From Thioclava sp. GXIMD2076 (lineage in GTDB: Bacteria > Pseudomonadota > Alphaproteobacteria > Rhodobacterales > Rhodobacteraceae), in the NCBI RefSeq assembly GCF_037949795.1, contig NZ_CP149932.1:1353001-1417000 (forward strand): a DNA stretch of 64,000 bases, written 5' to 3'. Of the stretch, positions 26,364 to 34,797 are shown piece by piece. The notes under the pieces were generated by a model. The model did no database searches. It saw nothing but the letters and a program-made list of their open reading frames with translations, and was not told the DNA's origin. A program made the position numbers and the translations under genes. Position 1 is the stretch's first letter. Every line of letters starts with the position of its first letter.

Positions 26364-26897
26364 ATGTCTCGTATTGGTAAGAAGGCAGTGGAACTTCCGA
26401 GCGGTGTAACCGCTTCGGTGTCCGGCCAAACCATCGAAGTGAAGGGCCCGAAAGGGACCCGGACCTTCACCGCCACCGACGATGTGACCCTCGCGGTTGA
26501 AGATTCGTCGGTTTCCGTGACCCCGCGTGGCCTGTCCAAGCGTGCGCGTCAGCAGTGGGGTATGGCCCGCTCGATGATCGCGAACCTTGTGACCGGTGTC
26601 ACTGTCGGCTTCAAGAAAGAGCTCGAAATTCAAGGTGTGGGTTACCGCGCCACGATGCAGGGCAACACTCTGAAGCTGGCTCTGGGCTATTCGCATGATG
26701 TGGACTTCGTTGTTCCGGCCGGCGTGACCATTACGTCGCCCAAGAACACCGAGATCGTCATCGAAGGCATCGACCAGCAACTCGTTGGTCAGGTCGCTGC
26801 GAATATCCGCGAGTGGCGCGCTCCCGAGCCCTATAAAGGCAAAGGGATCCGCTACAAGGGTGAGTATGTCTTCCGTAAGGAAGGCAAGAAGAAGTAA
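26364..26897 (+). CDS. rplF: 50S ribosomal protein L6
   Basis: 177 aa, two repeated domains. [19 protein letters not shown] at the start and [23 protein letters not shown] at the C-terminus (trimmed) are diagnostic. L6 lies near the factor-binding site. GGAGG ribosome-binding site 12 bases after rpsH. Confidence 0.99.
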   Translation: MSRIGKKAVELPSGVTASVSGQTIEVKGPKGTRTFTATDDVTLAVEDSSVSVTPRGLSKRARQQWGMARSMIANLVTGVTVGFKKELEIQGVGYRATMQGNTLKLALGYSHDVDFVVPAGVTITSPKNTEIVIEGIDQQLVGQVAANIREWRAPEPYKGKGIRYKGEYVFRKEGKKK

Positions 26898-26908
26898 GGG
26901 GCGCGAAA

Positions 26909-27268
26909 ATGGCGAACAAGAAAAGAGAACTGTTCCTGAAGCGCCGCCTGCGCGTGCGGAACAAACTGCGCAAAATGGCCAATGGCCGTGCGCGTCTGTC
27001 GGTTCACCGCTCGTCGAAGAACATCAGCGTCCAGCTGATCGACGACGTCAACGGTGTGACCCTTGCAGCAGCTTCGACCCTCGAGAAGGATCTGGGCCTG
27101 GTTGGCAAGAACAACGTGGAAGCAGCGACCAAAATCGGTGCAACCATCGCAGAGCGCGCGAAAGCGGCTGGCGTGACCGATTGCTACTTCGACCGCGGCG
27201 GTTTCCTGTTCCACGGGAAAATCAAAGCTCTGGCCGATGCAGCACGCGAAGGCGGTCTGAAGTTCTGA
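26909..27268 (+). CDS. rplR: 50S ribosomal protein L18
   Basis: 119 aa. Basic N-terminus [18 protein letters not shown] binds 5S r[20 protein letters not shown] and the end [19 protein letters not shown] sequence are typical. A strong terminator starts 37 bases after the stop, splitting it from rpsE. Confidence 0.99.
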   Translation: MANKKRELFLKRRLRVRNKLRKMANGRARLSVHRSSKNISVQLIDDVNGVTLAAASTLEKDLGLVGKNNVEAATKIGATIAERAKAAGVTDCYFDRGGFLFHGKIKALADAAREGGLKF

Positions 27269-27304
27269 TCCTTTCTGCCTCAGGGCAGGGTGATCGAAAT
27301 CTCT

Positions 27305-27336
27305 CGAAGGGCGCCCCAAAGCGCCCTTCGATTTTA
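27305..27336 (+). terminator. Intrinsic terminator inside the spc cluster (after rplR)
   Basis: Perfect 10-bp arms CGAAGGGCGC and GCGCCCTTCG, loop CCCAAA, followed by ATTTTA. Third of the internal terminators in the ribosomal cluster. Confidence 0.85.
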
Positions 27337-27393
27337 GAGCAGGGGGCAACCCCTCGATGATCCAGGGACATAAATCCACTTGGATTGGGAAAA

Positions 27394-27405
27394 GGACTTC
27401 GGTCC
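27394..27405 (+). promoter_or_regulatory. UUCG tetraloop hairpin before rpsE
   Basis: GGAC-TTCG-GTCC: as RNA this is a C(UUCG)G tetraloop, an exceptionally stable hairpin. It sits 5 bases before the rpsE ribosome-binding site AGGAG. It could shield the 5' end of the rpsE message or influence initiation; this is inference. Confidence 0.45.
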
Positions 27406-27423
27406 ATATCAGGAGATGTTTTC

Positions 27424-27978
27424 ATGGCAGAACGTGAAAACCGCCGGGATCGCCGCGACCGCGAAGAGACCCCGGAATTCGCAGATCGTCTTGTCGCGAT
27501 CAACCGCGTGTCGAAAACCGTCAAGGGCGGTAAGCGCTTCGGCTTCGCCGCTCTCGTTGTTGTTGGCGACCAGCGCGGCCGCGTTGGCTTCGGCAAAGGC
27601 AAAGCGAAAGAGGTGCCGGAGGCAATCCGTAAGGCGACCGAGCAAGCAAAGCGCAACATGTTCCGTGTTCCGCTGCGTGACGCGCGTACGCTGCACCACG
27701 ATATCGAAGGCCGTCACGGCGCTGGCCGCGTGATCATGCGCACCGCACCGCAAGGTACCGGTATCATCGCAGGTGGTCCGATGCGTGCCGTCTTCGAGAT
27801 GCTGGGCGTTCAGGACGTGGTCGCCAAGTCGACCGGTTCGCAGAACCCCTACAACATGATCCGTGCGACGCTTGATGCGCTTCGTCAGGAACAAAGCCCC
27901 CGTAACGTCGCGGCTCGCCGTGGCAAGAAAGTGGCTGACATCCTGAAGAAGCCGGAAGCCGAATCGGCTGACGCGTAA
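27424..27978 (+). CDS. rpsE: 30S ribosomal protein S5
   Basis: 184 aa. The start at 27424 ([15 protein letters not shown]) follows AGGAG; a longer reading from 27385 is unsupported. Contains the spectinomycin-site loop region [20 protein letters not shown] with ordinary residues and [11 protein letters not shown]5 influences accuracy at the mRNA channel. Only 12 bases before rpmD. Confidence 0.99.
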   Translation: MAERENRRDRRDREETPEFADRLVAINRVSKTVKGGKRFGFAALVVVGDQRGRVGFGKGKAKEVPEAIRKATEQAKRNMFRVPLRDARTLHHDIEGRHGAGRVIMRTAPQGTGIIAGGPMRAVFEMLGVQDVVAKSTGSQNPYNMIRATLDALRQEQSPRNVAARRGKKVADILKKPEAESADA

Positions 27979-27990
27979 GGAGATCAGGAC

Positions 27991-28176
27991 ATGGCTACTA
28001 TCGTTGTGAAACAAATCGGTTCGCCGATCCGCCGTCCCGCTTCTCAGCGCGCTACGCTGAAAGGCCTCGGTTTGAACAAGATGAACCGCACCCGCGAGCT
28101 CGAAGATACCCCCGCCGTCCGCGGCATGGTAAACTCGATCCCGCACCTTGTTGCGATCGTCGAAGAAAAAGCCTGA
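27991..28176 (+). CDS. rpmD: 50S ribosomal protein L30
   Basis: 61 aa. [25 protein letters not shown] (shortened here: [13 protein letters not shown]) and the [14 protein letters not shown] end are the L30 pattern. AAGGAGA ribosome-binding site. The next element is a very strong terminator, so rpmD ends this segment. Confidence 0.98.
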   Translation: MATIVVKQIGSPIRRPASQRATLKGLGLNKMNRTRELEDTPAVRGMVNSIPHLVAIVEEKA

Positions 28177-28196
28177 TTTCGTTCAGTATTTTTCAC

Positions 28197-28230
28197 AAAA
28201 CGCCCCGGCATTGTCCGGGGCGTTTTGGTA
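28197..28230 (+). terminator. Very strong intrinsic terminator after rpmD
   Basis: Perfect 12-bp arms AAAACGCCCCGG and CCGGGGCGTTTT with loop CATTGT. It lies between rpmD and the rraB-like gene, where E. coli runs straight from rpmD to rplO. Confidence 0.9.
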
Positions 28231-28257
28231 TCAGCCTGTCCTTGCGGGAGAGTAATG

Positions 28258-28590
28258 ATGGATATGAAAGACCAGAAGGCCGAGACCTTCCAGATTTTCG
28301 CCGAAATCGCCAAGATGGATGCCGTTCCGGAACAGGGCGTTGTGGCCTTCCAGTTCGTAATGGATGACGCCGGTGCCAACTGGGACGAGCTGTCGGACGC
28401 TGCCGAAGGGCTTGGCTACAGTGTCGAGTTCTATGAGGCGCAGGATGATGAGGACGAGGCCGTGGCCGAGATCACGACGCCCGTCATCGCGTTGAATGCG
28501 GAGAGTCTGTGGACCCATGAAGAGCAGCTAACATTGCTGGCCTCGATCCACGGCTTTGCTCCCGACGGGTGGGCGTTTTCCGGTAAATGA
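28258..28590 (+). CDS. RraB-family protein (regulator of ribonuclease E)
   Basis: 110 aa, very acidic. ATG 28258 is chosen because GGGAGAG lies at the best distance; ATG 28255 is equally in frame. The pattern GANWDELSDAAEGLGYSVEFYE and the end GFAPDGWAFSGK resemble the RraB/DUF695-like fold (PF06877), whose E. coli member binds the scaffold of RNase E and slows mRNA decay. No signal peptide or membrane helix. It lies in the spc cluster between rpmD and rplO, behind a terminator, so its transcription is probably read-through or from an unseen promoter. Family assignment is moderate; function is inferred from the family. Confidence 0.7.
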   Translation: MDMKDQKAETFQIFAEIAKMDAVPEQGVVAFQFVMDDAGANWDELSDAAEGLGYSVEFYEAQDDEDEAVAEITTPVIALNAESLWTHEEQLTLLASIHGFAPDGWAFSGK

Positions 28591-28629
28591 GGGCAGGGGC
28601 CCTGCTGATTGGGCGCTTTGTCTAAACGG

Positions 28630-28658
28630 TTGCCTGTGGGCGTTTGCGGCTGTATAGC
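28630..28658 (+). promoter_or_regulatory. Candidate promoter for rplO-secY-adk
   Basis: TTGCCT (28630-28635), 17-base spacer, TATAGC (28653-28658). Good match 111 bases before rplO, consistent with restart after the terminators at 28197 and the rraB-like gene. A G/C hairpin GGCCCC / GGGGCC follows at 28666-28682. Confidence 0.6.
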
Positions 28659-28720
28659 GGCGGCAGGCCCCCTCGCGGGGCCCGAATCAATTGCGTAAGC
28701 AGAACAAGAAATGCCGAGGC

Positions 28721-28745
28721 TGACCCAGCTACGCTTCTGGGGTCA
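28721..28745 (+). promoter_or_regulatory. Leader hairpin before rplO
   Basis: TGACCCAG / CTGGGGTCA pair over 8 bp with one bulged G, 23 bases before the rplO start and just ahead of its AGGAG box. Possible translation-control element; unproven. Confidence 0.4.
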
Positions 28746-28768
28746 CGTCCGGCGATAGGAGAAGCGAT

Positions 28769-29239
28769 ATGAAACTTCACGAACTCCGTGATAATGCGGG
28801 CGCTGCCCAGAAGAAAAAACGCGTTGCCCGTGGTCCGGGCTCGGGCAAAGGTAAAACGGCTGGCCGTGGTATCAAAGGTCAGAAGTCGCGTTCGGGTGTT
28901 GCACTGAACGGTTACGAGGGTGGCCAAATGCCGCTCTACCGTCGTCTGCCGAAGCGTGGCTTCTCGAAGCCCAACGCCAAGCACTTCGCTGTTGTTAACC
29001 TCGGCCTGATCGAGAAATTCATCGAGGCCGGCAAAATCGACGCGAAAGCAGAGATCAACGAAGACGTTCTGGTTGCTTCGGGCCTCGTGCGCCGCAAGCT
29101 GGACGGCATCCGCGTTCTGGCCAAAGGCGACGTGAAGTCGGCTCTGACCCTGAACGTCACCGGTGCTTCGAAATCGGCTGTTGAAGCTGTCGAAAAAGCA
29201 GGCGGTAAACTCACCGTTGCGGCTGCCGCTGCCGAGTAA
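28769..29239 (+). CDS. rplO: 50S ribosomal protein L15
   Basis: 156 aa. N-terminal basic arm [20 protein letters not shown] and [17 protein letters not shown] are diagnostic. L15 is a late-assembly 50S protein. GATAGGAGAAG ribosome-binding site. Followed by secY after 112 bases. Confidence 0.99.
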   Translation: MKLHELRDNAGAAQKKKRVARGPGSGKGKTAGRGIKGQKSRSGVALNGYEGGQMPLYRRLPKRGFSKPNAKHFAVVNLGLIEKFIEAGKIDAKAEINEDVLVASGLVRRKLDGIRVLAKGDVKSALTLNVTGASKSAVEAVEKAGGKLTVAAAAAE

Positions 29240-29351
29240 GGCTTAATCAGCTGTTGTGAGCAGGCCCCGGTCTGCTTACAAAGGCATAGGTTTTCTGGCG
29301 CCGCCGATCGGGATACCGGTCTGGCGGCGCTGACATGAAAGAGACAGGCAT

Positions 29352-30713
29352 ATGGCATCTGCTGCAGAGCAAATGGCGGCGAACCTCTCTTGGGGCGCCC
29401 TGGGCAAGGCCACCGAGCTTCGCCAACGGATTTTCTTCACCATCGGCTTGCTGATCATCTACCGGTTGGGGACCTACATCCCTGTTCCGGGGATCGACGC
29501 ACAGGCCCTGCGCGACTTTATGGACAGCGCGGGCGCTGGCCTCGGGGGCATCCTCTCGATGTTCACGGGCGGCGCACTCGGCCGTATGGGTATTTTTGCT
29601 CTGGGCATCATGCCGTATATCTCGGCCTCCATCATCGTTCAGCTGCTGGCCGCAATGGTTCCGGCGCTGGAGCAGATGAAGAAAGAGGGCGAGCAAGGCC
29701 GCAAGAAGATCAACCAGATCACGCGTTATGGCACCGTCGCTCTGGCGACGTTCCAGGCCTATGGTCTGGCGAAATCACTTGAAGCCGGTGGTCTTGCGCA
29801 CGATCCGGGCCTTTATTTCCAGGCAGCTGTGGTCATCACGCTGGTTGGGGGCACCATGTTCCTGATGTGGGTGGGTGAGCAGATCACCGCACGCGGCATC
29901 GGTAACGGGATCTCGCTGATCATCTTCGTCGGCATCGTCGCCGAAATCCCTGCGCATTTCGCGAGCTTCCTAGCCCAGGGCCGCGCCGGCGCGATCTCGC
30001 TGCCTGCAACCATCGCCGTGATCGTTATGATCATTGCCGTGATCGGTTTCGTGGTCTTCATGGAGCGCGCGCTGCGCAAGATCCATATCCAGTATCCGCG
30101 CCGTCAGGTGGGGATGAAAATCTATGATGGCGGCTCCTCGCATCTGCCGATCAAGGTGAACCCCGCAGGCGTTATCCCTGCGATCTTCGCTTCGTCGCTC
30201 TTGCTCCTGCCGACCACCATTGCGACATTCTCGGGCGGCAATACCGGCCCCGTGATGTCGACCATTCTGGCCTATTTCGGGCCGGGTCAGCCGCTTTATC
30301 TGCTGTTCTACGTGGCGATGATCGTGTTCTTCGCGTATTTCTACACGGCGAATGTGTCCTTCAAATCGGATGAAGTCGCGGACAATCTCAAGAACCAAGG
30401 CGGTTTTATTCCGGGTATCCGTCCCGGTAAGAAAACCGAAGATTACCTTGATTACGTGGTTTCGCGTGTGTTGGTGATCGGTTCGGCTTATCTGGCGGCT
30501 GTGTGCTTGCTGCCGGAGATCCTCCGCTCGTCGCTTTCGATCCCGTTCTACTTTGGCGGCACCTCGGTCCTGATCATCGTCTCCGTGACGATGGACACGA
30601 TCAATCAGGTGCAGTCGCATCTTCTTGCGCACCAATACGAAGGTCTGATCGAAAAGTCGCAACTTCGTGGCAAGCGCAAGAAGTCCGGCCGTAAGGCCCC
30701 TGCGCGCCGCTAA
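29352..30713 (+). CDS. secY: Protein translocase subunit SecY
   Basis: 453 aa, ten membrane helices, the central channel of the Sec translocon. N-terminal [20 protein letters not shown], the plug-region PGIDAQAL and the cytoplasmic loop with [20 protein letters not shown] are typical, as is the lysine-rich C-terminus. Standard position between rplO and adk. Confidence 0.99.
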   Translation: MASAAEQMAANLSWGALGKATELRQRIFFTIGLLIIYRLGTYIPVPGIDAQALRDFMDSAGAGLGGILSMFTGGALGRMGIFALGIMPYISASIIVQLLAAMVPALEQMKKEGEQGRKKINQITRYGTVALATFQAYGLAKSLEAGGLAHDPGLYFQAAVVITLVGGTMFLMWVGEQITARGIGNGISLIIFVGIVAEIPAHFASFLAQGRAGAISLPATIAVIVMIIAVIGFVVFMERALRKIHIQYPRRQVGMKIYDGGSSHLPIKVNPAGVIPAIFASSLLLLPTTIATFSGGNTGPVMSTILAYFGPGQPLYLLFYVAMIVFFAYFYTANVSFKSDEVADNLKNQGGFIPGIRPGKKTEDYLDYVVSRVLVIGSAYLAAVCLLPEILRSSLSIPFYFGGTSVLIIVSVTMDTINQVQSHLLAHQYEGLIEKSQLRGKRKKSGRKAPARR

Positions 30714-30727
30714 AAGGAAAATTGATT

Positions 30728-31315
30728 ATGACCAATATCATCTTGCTTGGCCCGCCCGGGGCCGGCAAAGGGACCCAAGCCGGTAAACTCGTCGCGGAAC
30801 GCGGTATGGTCCAGCTTTCGACCGGCGACATGCTGCGCGAGGCCAAAACCTCGGGCACCGAGATGGGTCTGAAGGTTGCCGAGGTGATGGATCGCGGCGA
30901 GCTGGTCACCGACGAGATCGTGATCGGCCTGATCGAGGAGAAGCTGAGCAATACCGATGGTAACGGCTTCATCTTCGACGGTTTCCCGCGCACGCTGGGG
31001 CAGGCGGACGCCCTCAACGCGCTTCTGGCGCGTATGGGGCAGAAGCTTGATGCCGTGATCGAGCTGGTTGTCGATGATGCGATTCTGGTCGGTCGTATAG
31101 TGGGCCGTGCCGAGGAAGCTGCCGCCAAGGGGCTGCCGGTCCGTAAGGATGACAACGCTGAAGTTTTCGGTGACCGCCTGCGGGAATATTACAAGAAGAC
31201 TTCGCCGCTGATCGGTTATTACTACCACTCGGGCGATCTGTTCCGTGTGGATGGTCTGGCCGAGATTGATACTGTCGCCGCCCAGATCGCGGCGATCCTG
31301 GATCAGCAGCAATAA
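30728..31315 (+). CDS. adk: Adenylate kinase (short LID form)
   Basis: 195 aa. The start is ATG 30728 ([17 protein letters not shown]); a TTG six bases earlier is not needed. P-loop [21 protein letters not shown], and a short LID ([12 protein letters not shown]) without the zinc finger of long forms. Converts ATP+AMP to 2 ADP. Directly follows secY, as in most proteobacteria. Confidence 0.98.
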   Translation: MTNIILLGPPGAGKGTQAGKLVAERGMVQLSTGDMLREAKTSGTEMGLKVAEVMDRGELVTDEIVIGLIEEKLSNTDGNGFIFDGFPRTLGQADALNALLARMGQKLDAVIELVVDDAILVGRIVGRAEEAAAKGLPVRKDDNAEVFGDRLREYYKKTSPLIGYYYHSGDLFRVDGLAEIDTVAAQIAAILDQQQ

Positions 31316-31329
31316 ATCATCAGGGAGGC

Positions 31330-31358
31330 TTGACGTTGCGGGCGGAACCTCGTAGGTG
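31330..31358 (+). promoter_or_regulatory. Candidate promoter of the alpha operon (rpsM-rpsK-rpoA)
   Basis: TTGACG (31330-31335), 17-base spacer, TAGGTG (31353-31358), 15 bases after adk and 140 before rpsM. Strong -35, weak -10, like other candidates in this cluster. Confidence 0.5.
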
Positions 31359-31386
31359 CAAGTCTCTCTTATGAGAATCAATTTTT

Positions 31387-31440
31387 CGACAGGATTTACA
31401 CCCTGTCGGAATCAGGGTCCGAAACATGAGGTTTCGGGCC
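31387..31440 (+). promoter_or_regulatory. Two hairpins in the rpsM leader
   Basis: First hairpin CGACAGG (31387-31393) / CCTGTCG (31402-31408); second GGTCCGAAAC (31416-31425) / GTTTCGGGCC (31431-31440) with loop ATGAG. Neither has a T-run. In E. coli S4 binds the rpsM leader to repress the alpha operon; rpsD is not in this cluster and the structure differs, so any r-protein control is speculative. Confidence 0.5.
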
Positions 31441-31497
31441 ATCTGTTGTGAAAAAAGGTTCTGGAGCTACGGAACCGCAACGTGAAGGAAGCACGCT

Positions 31498-31866
31498 TTG
31501 GCACGTATTGCTGGCGTCAACATCCCGACCGGGAAACGCACCCCGATCGCATTGACCTATATCACCGGTATCGGCGACGACACCGCGCGTAAAATCTGTG
31601 AAGCCGTTGGCATCGACGCGACCCGTCGTGTGAACGAGCTGTCGGACGCAGAGGTTCTCGCGATCCGTGAATATATCGACGCAAACCTCACCGTTGAAGG
31701 TGACCTGCGCCGTGAAGTTCAAATGAACGTTAAGCGTCTGATGGACCTGGGCTGCTACCGCGGTCTGCGTCACCGCCGGAACCTTCCGGTTCGCGGTCAG
31801 CGTACCCATACCAACGCTCGTACCCGCAAGGGCCCGGCAAAAGCCATTGCTGGCAAGAAGAAGTAA
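31498..31866 (+). CDS. rpsM: 30S ribosomal protein S13 (TTG start)
   Basis: 122 aa. The only start matching the conserved N-terminus [14 protein letters not shown] is a TTG at 31498, with GAAGGA upstream; no in-frame ATG is available. The family core [19 protein letters not shown] and the basic tail with [15 protein letters not shown] are present. S13 contacts P-site tRNA and subunit bridges. Confidence 0.98.
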   Translation: MARIAGVNIPTGKRTPIALTYITGIGDDTARKICEAVGIDATRRVNELSDAEVLAIREYIDANLTVEGDLRREVQMNVKRLMDLGCYRGLRHRRNLPVRGQRTHTNARTRKGPAKAIAGKKK

Positions 31867-31881
31867 GGGGAGGCTTGACAC

Positions 31882-32271
31882 ATGGCACGTGAAAAGGTCC
31901 GCACGAAGCGTAAAGAGCGCAAGAACATCGCCGCTGGTGTTGTTCATGTGAACTCGTCGTTCAACAACACCAAGATCCTGATCTCCGACGTTCAGGGCAA
32001 CGCCATCTCGTGGTCGTCCTCGGGCACCATGGGCTTCAAGGGTTCGCGTAAATCGACCCCCTACGCCGCTCAGATGGCTGCAGAAGACGCTGCACGCAAA
32101 GCACAAGAGCACGGTCTGCGCACCGTAGACGTCGAAGTTCAAGGTCCGGGTTCGGGTCGTGAATCGGCTCTGCGCGCACTGGCTGCTGTCGGTCTGGCTG
32201 TCACCTCGATCCGTGACGTCACCCCGATCGCGCATAACGGCTGCCGTCCGCCGAAGCGCCGCCGCGTCTGA
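31882..32271 (+). CDS. rpsK: 30S ribosomal protein S11
   Basis: 129 aa. [16 protein letters not shown] and the conserved end [16 protein letters not shown] identify it. S11 forms the platform near the E site. GGGGAGG ribosome-binding site 15 bases after rpsM. Confidence 0.99.
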   Translation: MAREKVRTKRKERKNIAAGVVHVNSSFNNTKILISDVQGNAISWSSSGTMGFKGSRKSTPYAAQMAAEDAARKAQEHGLRTVDVEVQGPGSGRESALRALAAVGLAVTSIRDVTPIAHNGCRPPKRRRV

Positions 32272-32285
32272 TTTTTGAATTCCGG

Positions 32286-32317
32286 TTGGGCCGTGTGGGG
32301 TTTCCCGCGCGGCCCAA
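32286..32317 (+). promoter_or_regulatory. Long hairpin between rpsK and rpoA
   Basis: TTGGGCCGTGTGGG / CCCGCGCGGCCCAA, a 14-bp stem with two G-T wobbles and loop GTTT. No T-run follows (TCGTG), so it is more likely an attenuation or processing point than a full terminator. It may set the ratio of rpoA to ribosomal proteins. Confidence 0.5.
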
Positions 32318-32388
32318 TCGTGTCCGCATTCTATCCTCGGGCGTTCCCTGCTTAGGACATGGGTTGGGAACAGGTATGGAGGCACTGC

Positions 32389-33405
32389 ATGATCCACAAA
32401 AATTGGGCCGAGCTGATCAAGCCGACGCAGCTGGAAGTGAAACCGGGTAACGATCCGGAGCGTCAGGCTTCGCTCGTGGCAGAACCGCTCGAGCGTGGTT
32501 TCGGCCTCACTCTGGGCAACGCTCTGCGTCGCGTTCTGCTGTCCTCGCTGCAAGGCGCGGCCATCACCAGCGTTCAGATCGATAACGTTCTCCACGAGTT
32601 CTCGAGCGTGGCCGGTGTGCGTGAAGACGTCACCGACATCGTGCTGAACCTCAAAGGCGTGTCGCTGCGTATGGACATTGAAGGTCCGAAGCGCGTGTCG
32701 GTCTCGGCCAAAGGTCCGGGCGTTGTCACGGCTGGCGATATCGCGGAGACCGCGGGTATCGAGGTTCTGAACAAAGAGCACGTTATCTGCCACCTCGACG
32801 ATGGCGCCGACCTGTTCATGGAACTGACCGTGAATACCGGTAAAGGCTATGTTGCCGCCGATAAGAACCGTCCCGAAGATGCGCCCATCGGTCTGATCCC
32901 GATCGACGCGATCTACTCGCCGGTGAAAAAGGTTGCCTACGAAGTCACCCCGACTCGCGAAGGTCAGGTTCTGGACTATGACAAGCTGACCATGAAGATC
33001 GAAACCGATGGCTCGATCACGCCGGAAGACGCCGTCGCTTTTGCGGCGCGTATCCTGCAGGACCAGCTGTCGATCTTCGTCAACTTCGAAGAGCCCGAAT
33101 CGGCGTCGAAGCAAGACGCGGAAGACGGTCTCGAGTTCAACCCGCTCCTCCTCAAGAAGGTCGACGAGCTGGAACTCTCGGTCCGTTCGGCAAACTGCCT
33201 CAAGAACGACAACATCGTCTATATCGGCGATCTCATCCAGAAAACCGAAGCAGAGATGCTCCGCACCCCGAACTTCGGCCGCAAGTCGCTTAACGAGATC
33301 AAGGAAGTGCTTTCGGGCATGGGGCTGCATCTCGGGATGGAAGTCGAAGACTGGCCGCCGGAGAATATCGAGGATCTGGCCAAGCGTTTCGAAGATCAGT
33401 TTTGA
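32389..33405 (+). CDS. rpoA: DNA-directed RNA polymerase alpha subunit
   Basis: 338 aa. The start ATG 32389 ([17 protein letters not shown]) has GGAGG 6 bases upstream; an in-frame ATG 30 bases earlier is unlikely. N-terminal dimerisation domain ([20 protein letters not shown]) and C-terminal DNA-binding domain ([20 protein letters not shown], then [14 protein letters not shown]). Standard length. Confidence 0.99.
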   Translation: MIHKNWAELIKPTQLEVKPGNDPERQASLVAEPLERGFGLTLGNALRRVLLSSLQGAAITSVQIDNVLHEFSSVAGVREDVTDIVLNLKGVSLRMDIEGPKRVSVSAKGPGVVTAGDIAETAGIEVLNKEHVICHLDDGADLFMELTVNTGKGYVAADKNRPEDAPIGLIPIDAIYSPVKKVAYEVTPTREGQVLDYDKLTMKIETDGSITPEDAVAFAARILQDQLSIFVNFEEPESASKQDAEDGLEFNPLLLKKVDELELSVRSANCLKNDNIVYIGDLIQKTEAEMLRTPNFGRKSLNEIKEVLSGMGLHLGMEVEDWPPENIEDLAKRFEDQF

Positions 33406-33421
33406 TCTCGCGCTTACAGGC

Positions 33422-33456
33422 TTGACGGATAGGGGGGCGTGGGCTACACGCCCCCC
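33422..33456 (+). promoter_or_regulatory. Overlapping promoter-like site and hairpin before rplQ
   Basis: TTGACG (33422-33427), 17-base spacer, TACACG (33445-33450). The same bases form a perfect 10-bp hairpin GGGGGGCGTG (33432-33441) / CACGCCCCCC (33447-33456) with loop GGCTA. It could be an rplQ promoter, an attenuator after rpoA, or both; the T-run is weak (ATTCAA). Confidence 0.45.
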
Positions 33457-33559
33457 ATTCAATGCCAGCGTAGGCTGGGAATATCGGGCTCCGCCCCAAC
33501 TGAGGCACCGGCACGCATCGGCGCCCTGACAAAGCAAAACGCAATTACGGAGAATTCAC

Positions 33560-33976
33560 ATGCGTCACGCTCGCGGTTACCGCCGTCTCAACCGTACTCA
33601 CGAACACCGCAAGGCGCTGTTCGCCAACATGTGCGGCTCGCTCATCGAGCATGAGCAAATCAAGACCACCCTGCCGAAAGCAAAAGAGCTTCGTCCGGTG
33701 ATCGAGAAGCTGATCACGCTGGCAAAGCGCGGCGACCTGCACGCACGTCGTCAAGCGGCTTCGATGCTGAAGCAGGATAAAGACGTTGCCAAGCTGTTCG
33801 ACGTCCTCGGCCCGCGTTTCAAAGAGCGTAACGGTGGTTACACCCGCGTTCTCAAAGCCGGTTTCCGTTATGGCGATATGGCTCCGATGGCCTTCATCGA
33901 GTTCGTCGAGCGCGATGCGTCGGCCAAAGGCGCAGCAGACCGTGCGCGCCTCGAAGCAGAAGAAGCTGCTGAATAA
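33560..33976 (+). CDS. rplQ: 50S ribosomal protein L17
   Basis: 138 aa. [20 protein letters not shown] and the core [21 protein letters not shown] (partial) are diagnostic. L17 lies near the tunnel exit. CGGAGA ribosome-binding site. Last gene of the ribosomal supercluster. Confidence 0.99.
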   Translation: MRHARGYRRLNRTHEHRKALFANMCGSLIEHEQIKTTLPKAKELRPVIEKLITLAKRGDLHARRQAASMLKQDKDVAKLFDVLGPRFKERNGGYTRVLKAGFRYGDMAPMAFIEFVERDASAKGAADRARLEAEEAAE

Positions 33977-33980
33977 TTCG

Positions 33981-34033
33981 GACCTACCTTTAGGTCTACA
34001 AGGTCAAACCCCGTCCCTCTGGGCGGGGTTTTT
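33981..34033 (+). terminator. Terminator of the ribosomal supercluster
   Basis: A small hairpin GACCTA / TAGGTC (33981-33996) precedes the main intrinsic terminator AAACCCCGTCCC / GGGCGGGGTTTTT (34006-34033). Confidence 0.85.
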
Positions 34034-34072
34034 CAATGCTTTATTTAAGATTTTAGGGGAATGCTTGGGGCA

Positions 34073-34098
34073 GGCACCTGAAGGGGAGATCCGGTGCC
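34073..34098. repeat. Dyad upstream of the luxR-type gene
   Basis: GGCACC (34073-34078) and GGTGCC (34093-34098), perfect 6-bp arms with a 14-base centre. Longer than a usual 18-20 bp lux box and without its CTG...CAG ends, but well placed, 88 bases before the start. Confidence 0.35.
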
Positions 34099-34185
34099 AT
34101 AATCGGTGTTTGGTTTGAATGACTGTCGGCGGCTTCGACCTAGCTGTTGGGGCGCGCACATATTTTGGCTAGATATTGGGATGCC

Positions 34186-34797
34186 ATGGCATTTGATTCG
34201 GAAACAGAGGCATTGCTTGACGAGCTCGATAAGCTCGCCCCGGCCGGATATATGGTCGGACTGCATATCCGTCTGGCGCAGCCCCGTATCTATCACAGCA
34301 GCTACCCGCCCGACTGGGTGACGCGCTATAACGAGCGATCCTATTATCTGCGTGACCCTGCGGTGTTCTGGGGAATTTCCCATACCGGTGTGACGCGATG
34401 GAGCGCAATCCGGCTGCCGGATCCGTTCGGTCTCTTCGATGAGGCGGGGCGGTTCGGGCTCTGTTTCGGCGCGAGCGCCTCGGCGGGTCCGATGTCCTCG
34501 CGGTCCATCATCGGCATCGCGCATGTAGAGCGCGAATTTTCGGATGAGGAGTTGGCAGCGCTGGCGCGGATCACGCAGGCGCTGCATGCCCATCACGAGG
34601 AGTGCCTGTCGCTCACGCCGGCCCAAGCGGAGGCATTACGCCTGCTTGCCTCGGGAGATCGCCATACCGCGGCGGCGGCCCGTCTGGGGATCAGCGAGAG
34701 CGCCTTCAAGGCGCGGCTGAAATCGGCGCGGCTCAGGCTCGAGGCGCGCACCACCTCCGAGGCGATCCGCAAAGCCCGCGAGCATCGCCTGATCTAG
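34186..34797 (+). CDS. LuxR-family acyl-homoserine-lactone receptor (orphan)
   Basis: 203 aa from ATG 34186 (start uncertain; Shine-Dalgarno weak, TTG starts exist upstream). The N-terminal autoinducer domain keeps the ligand residues with exactly the TraR spacing: W44, Y48, D57, P58 and W72 correspond to TraR W57, Y61, D70, P71 and W85. The C-terminal 65 residues form a LuxR-type helix-turn-helix (LTPAQAEALRLLASGD, then AAARLGISESAFKARL). It would bind a homoserine lactone and regulate transcription. No luxI-type synthase lies in the window, so it is a solo here. Its stop overlaps the rarA stop tail-to-tail. Confidence 0.85.
   Translation: MAFDSETEALLDELDKLAPAGYMVGLHIRLAQPRIYHSSYPPDWVTRYNERSYYLRDPAVFWGISHTGVTRWSAIRLPDPFGLFDEAGRFGLCFGASASAGPMSSRSIIGIAHVEREFSDEELAALARITQALHAHHEECLSLTPAQAEALRLLASGDRHTAAAARLGISESAFKARLKSARLRLEARTTSEAIRKAREHRLI

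Noticed and set aside
27385..27412. Promoter TTGGGA-16-TATCAG just before rpsE
   Set aside because: The start point would fall inside or after the ribosome-binding site, leaving rpsE without its AGGAG box; the -10 overlaps that box.
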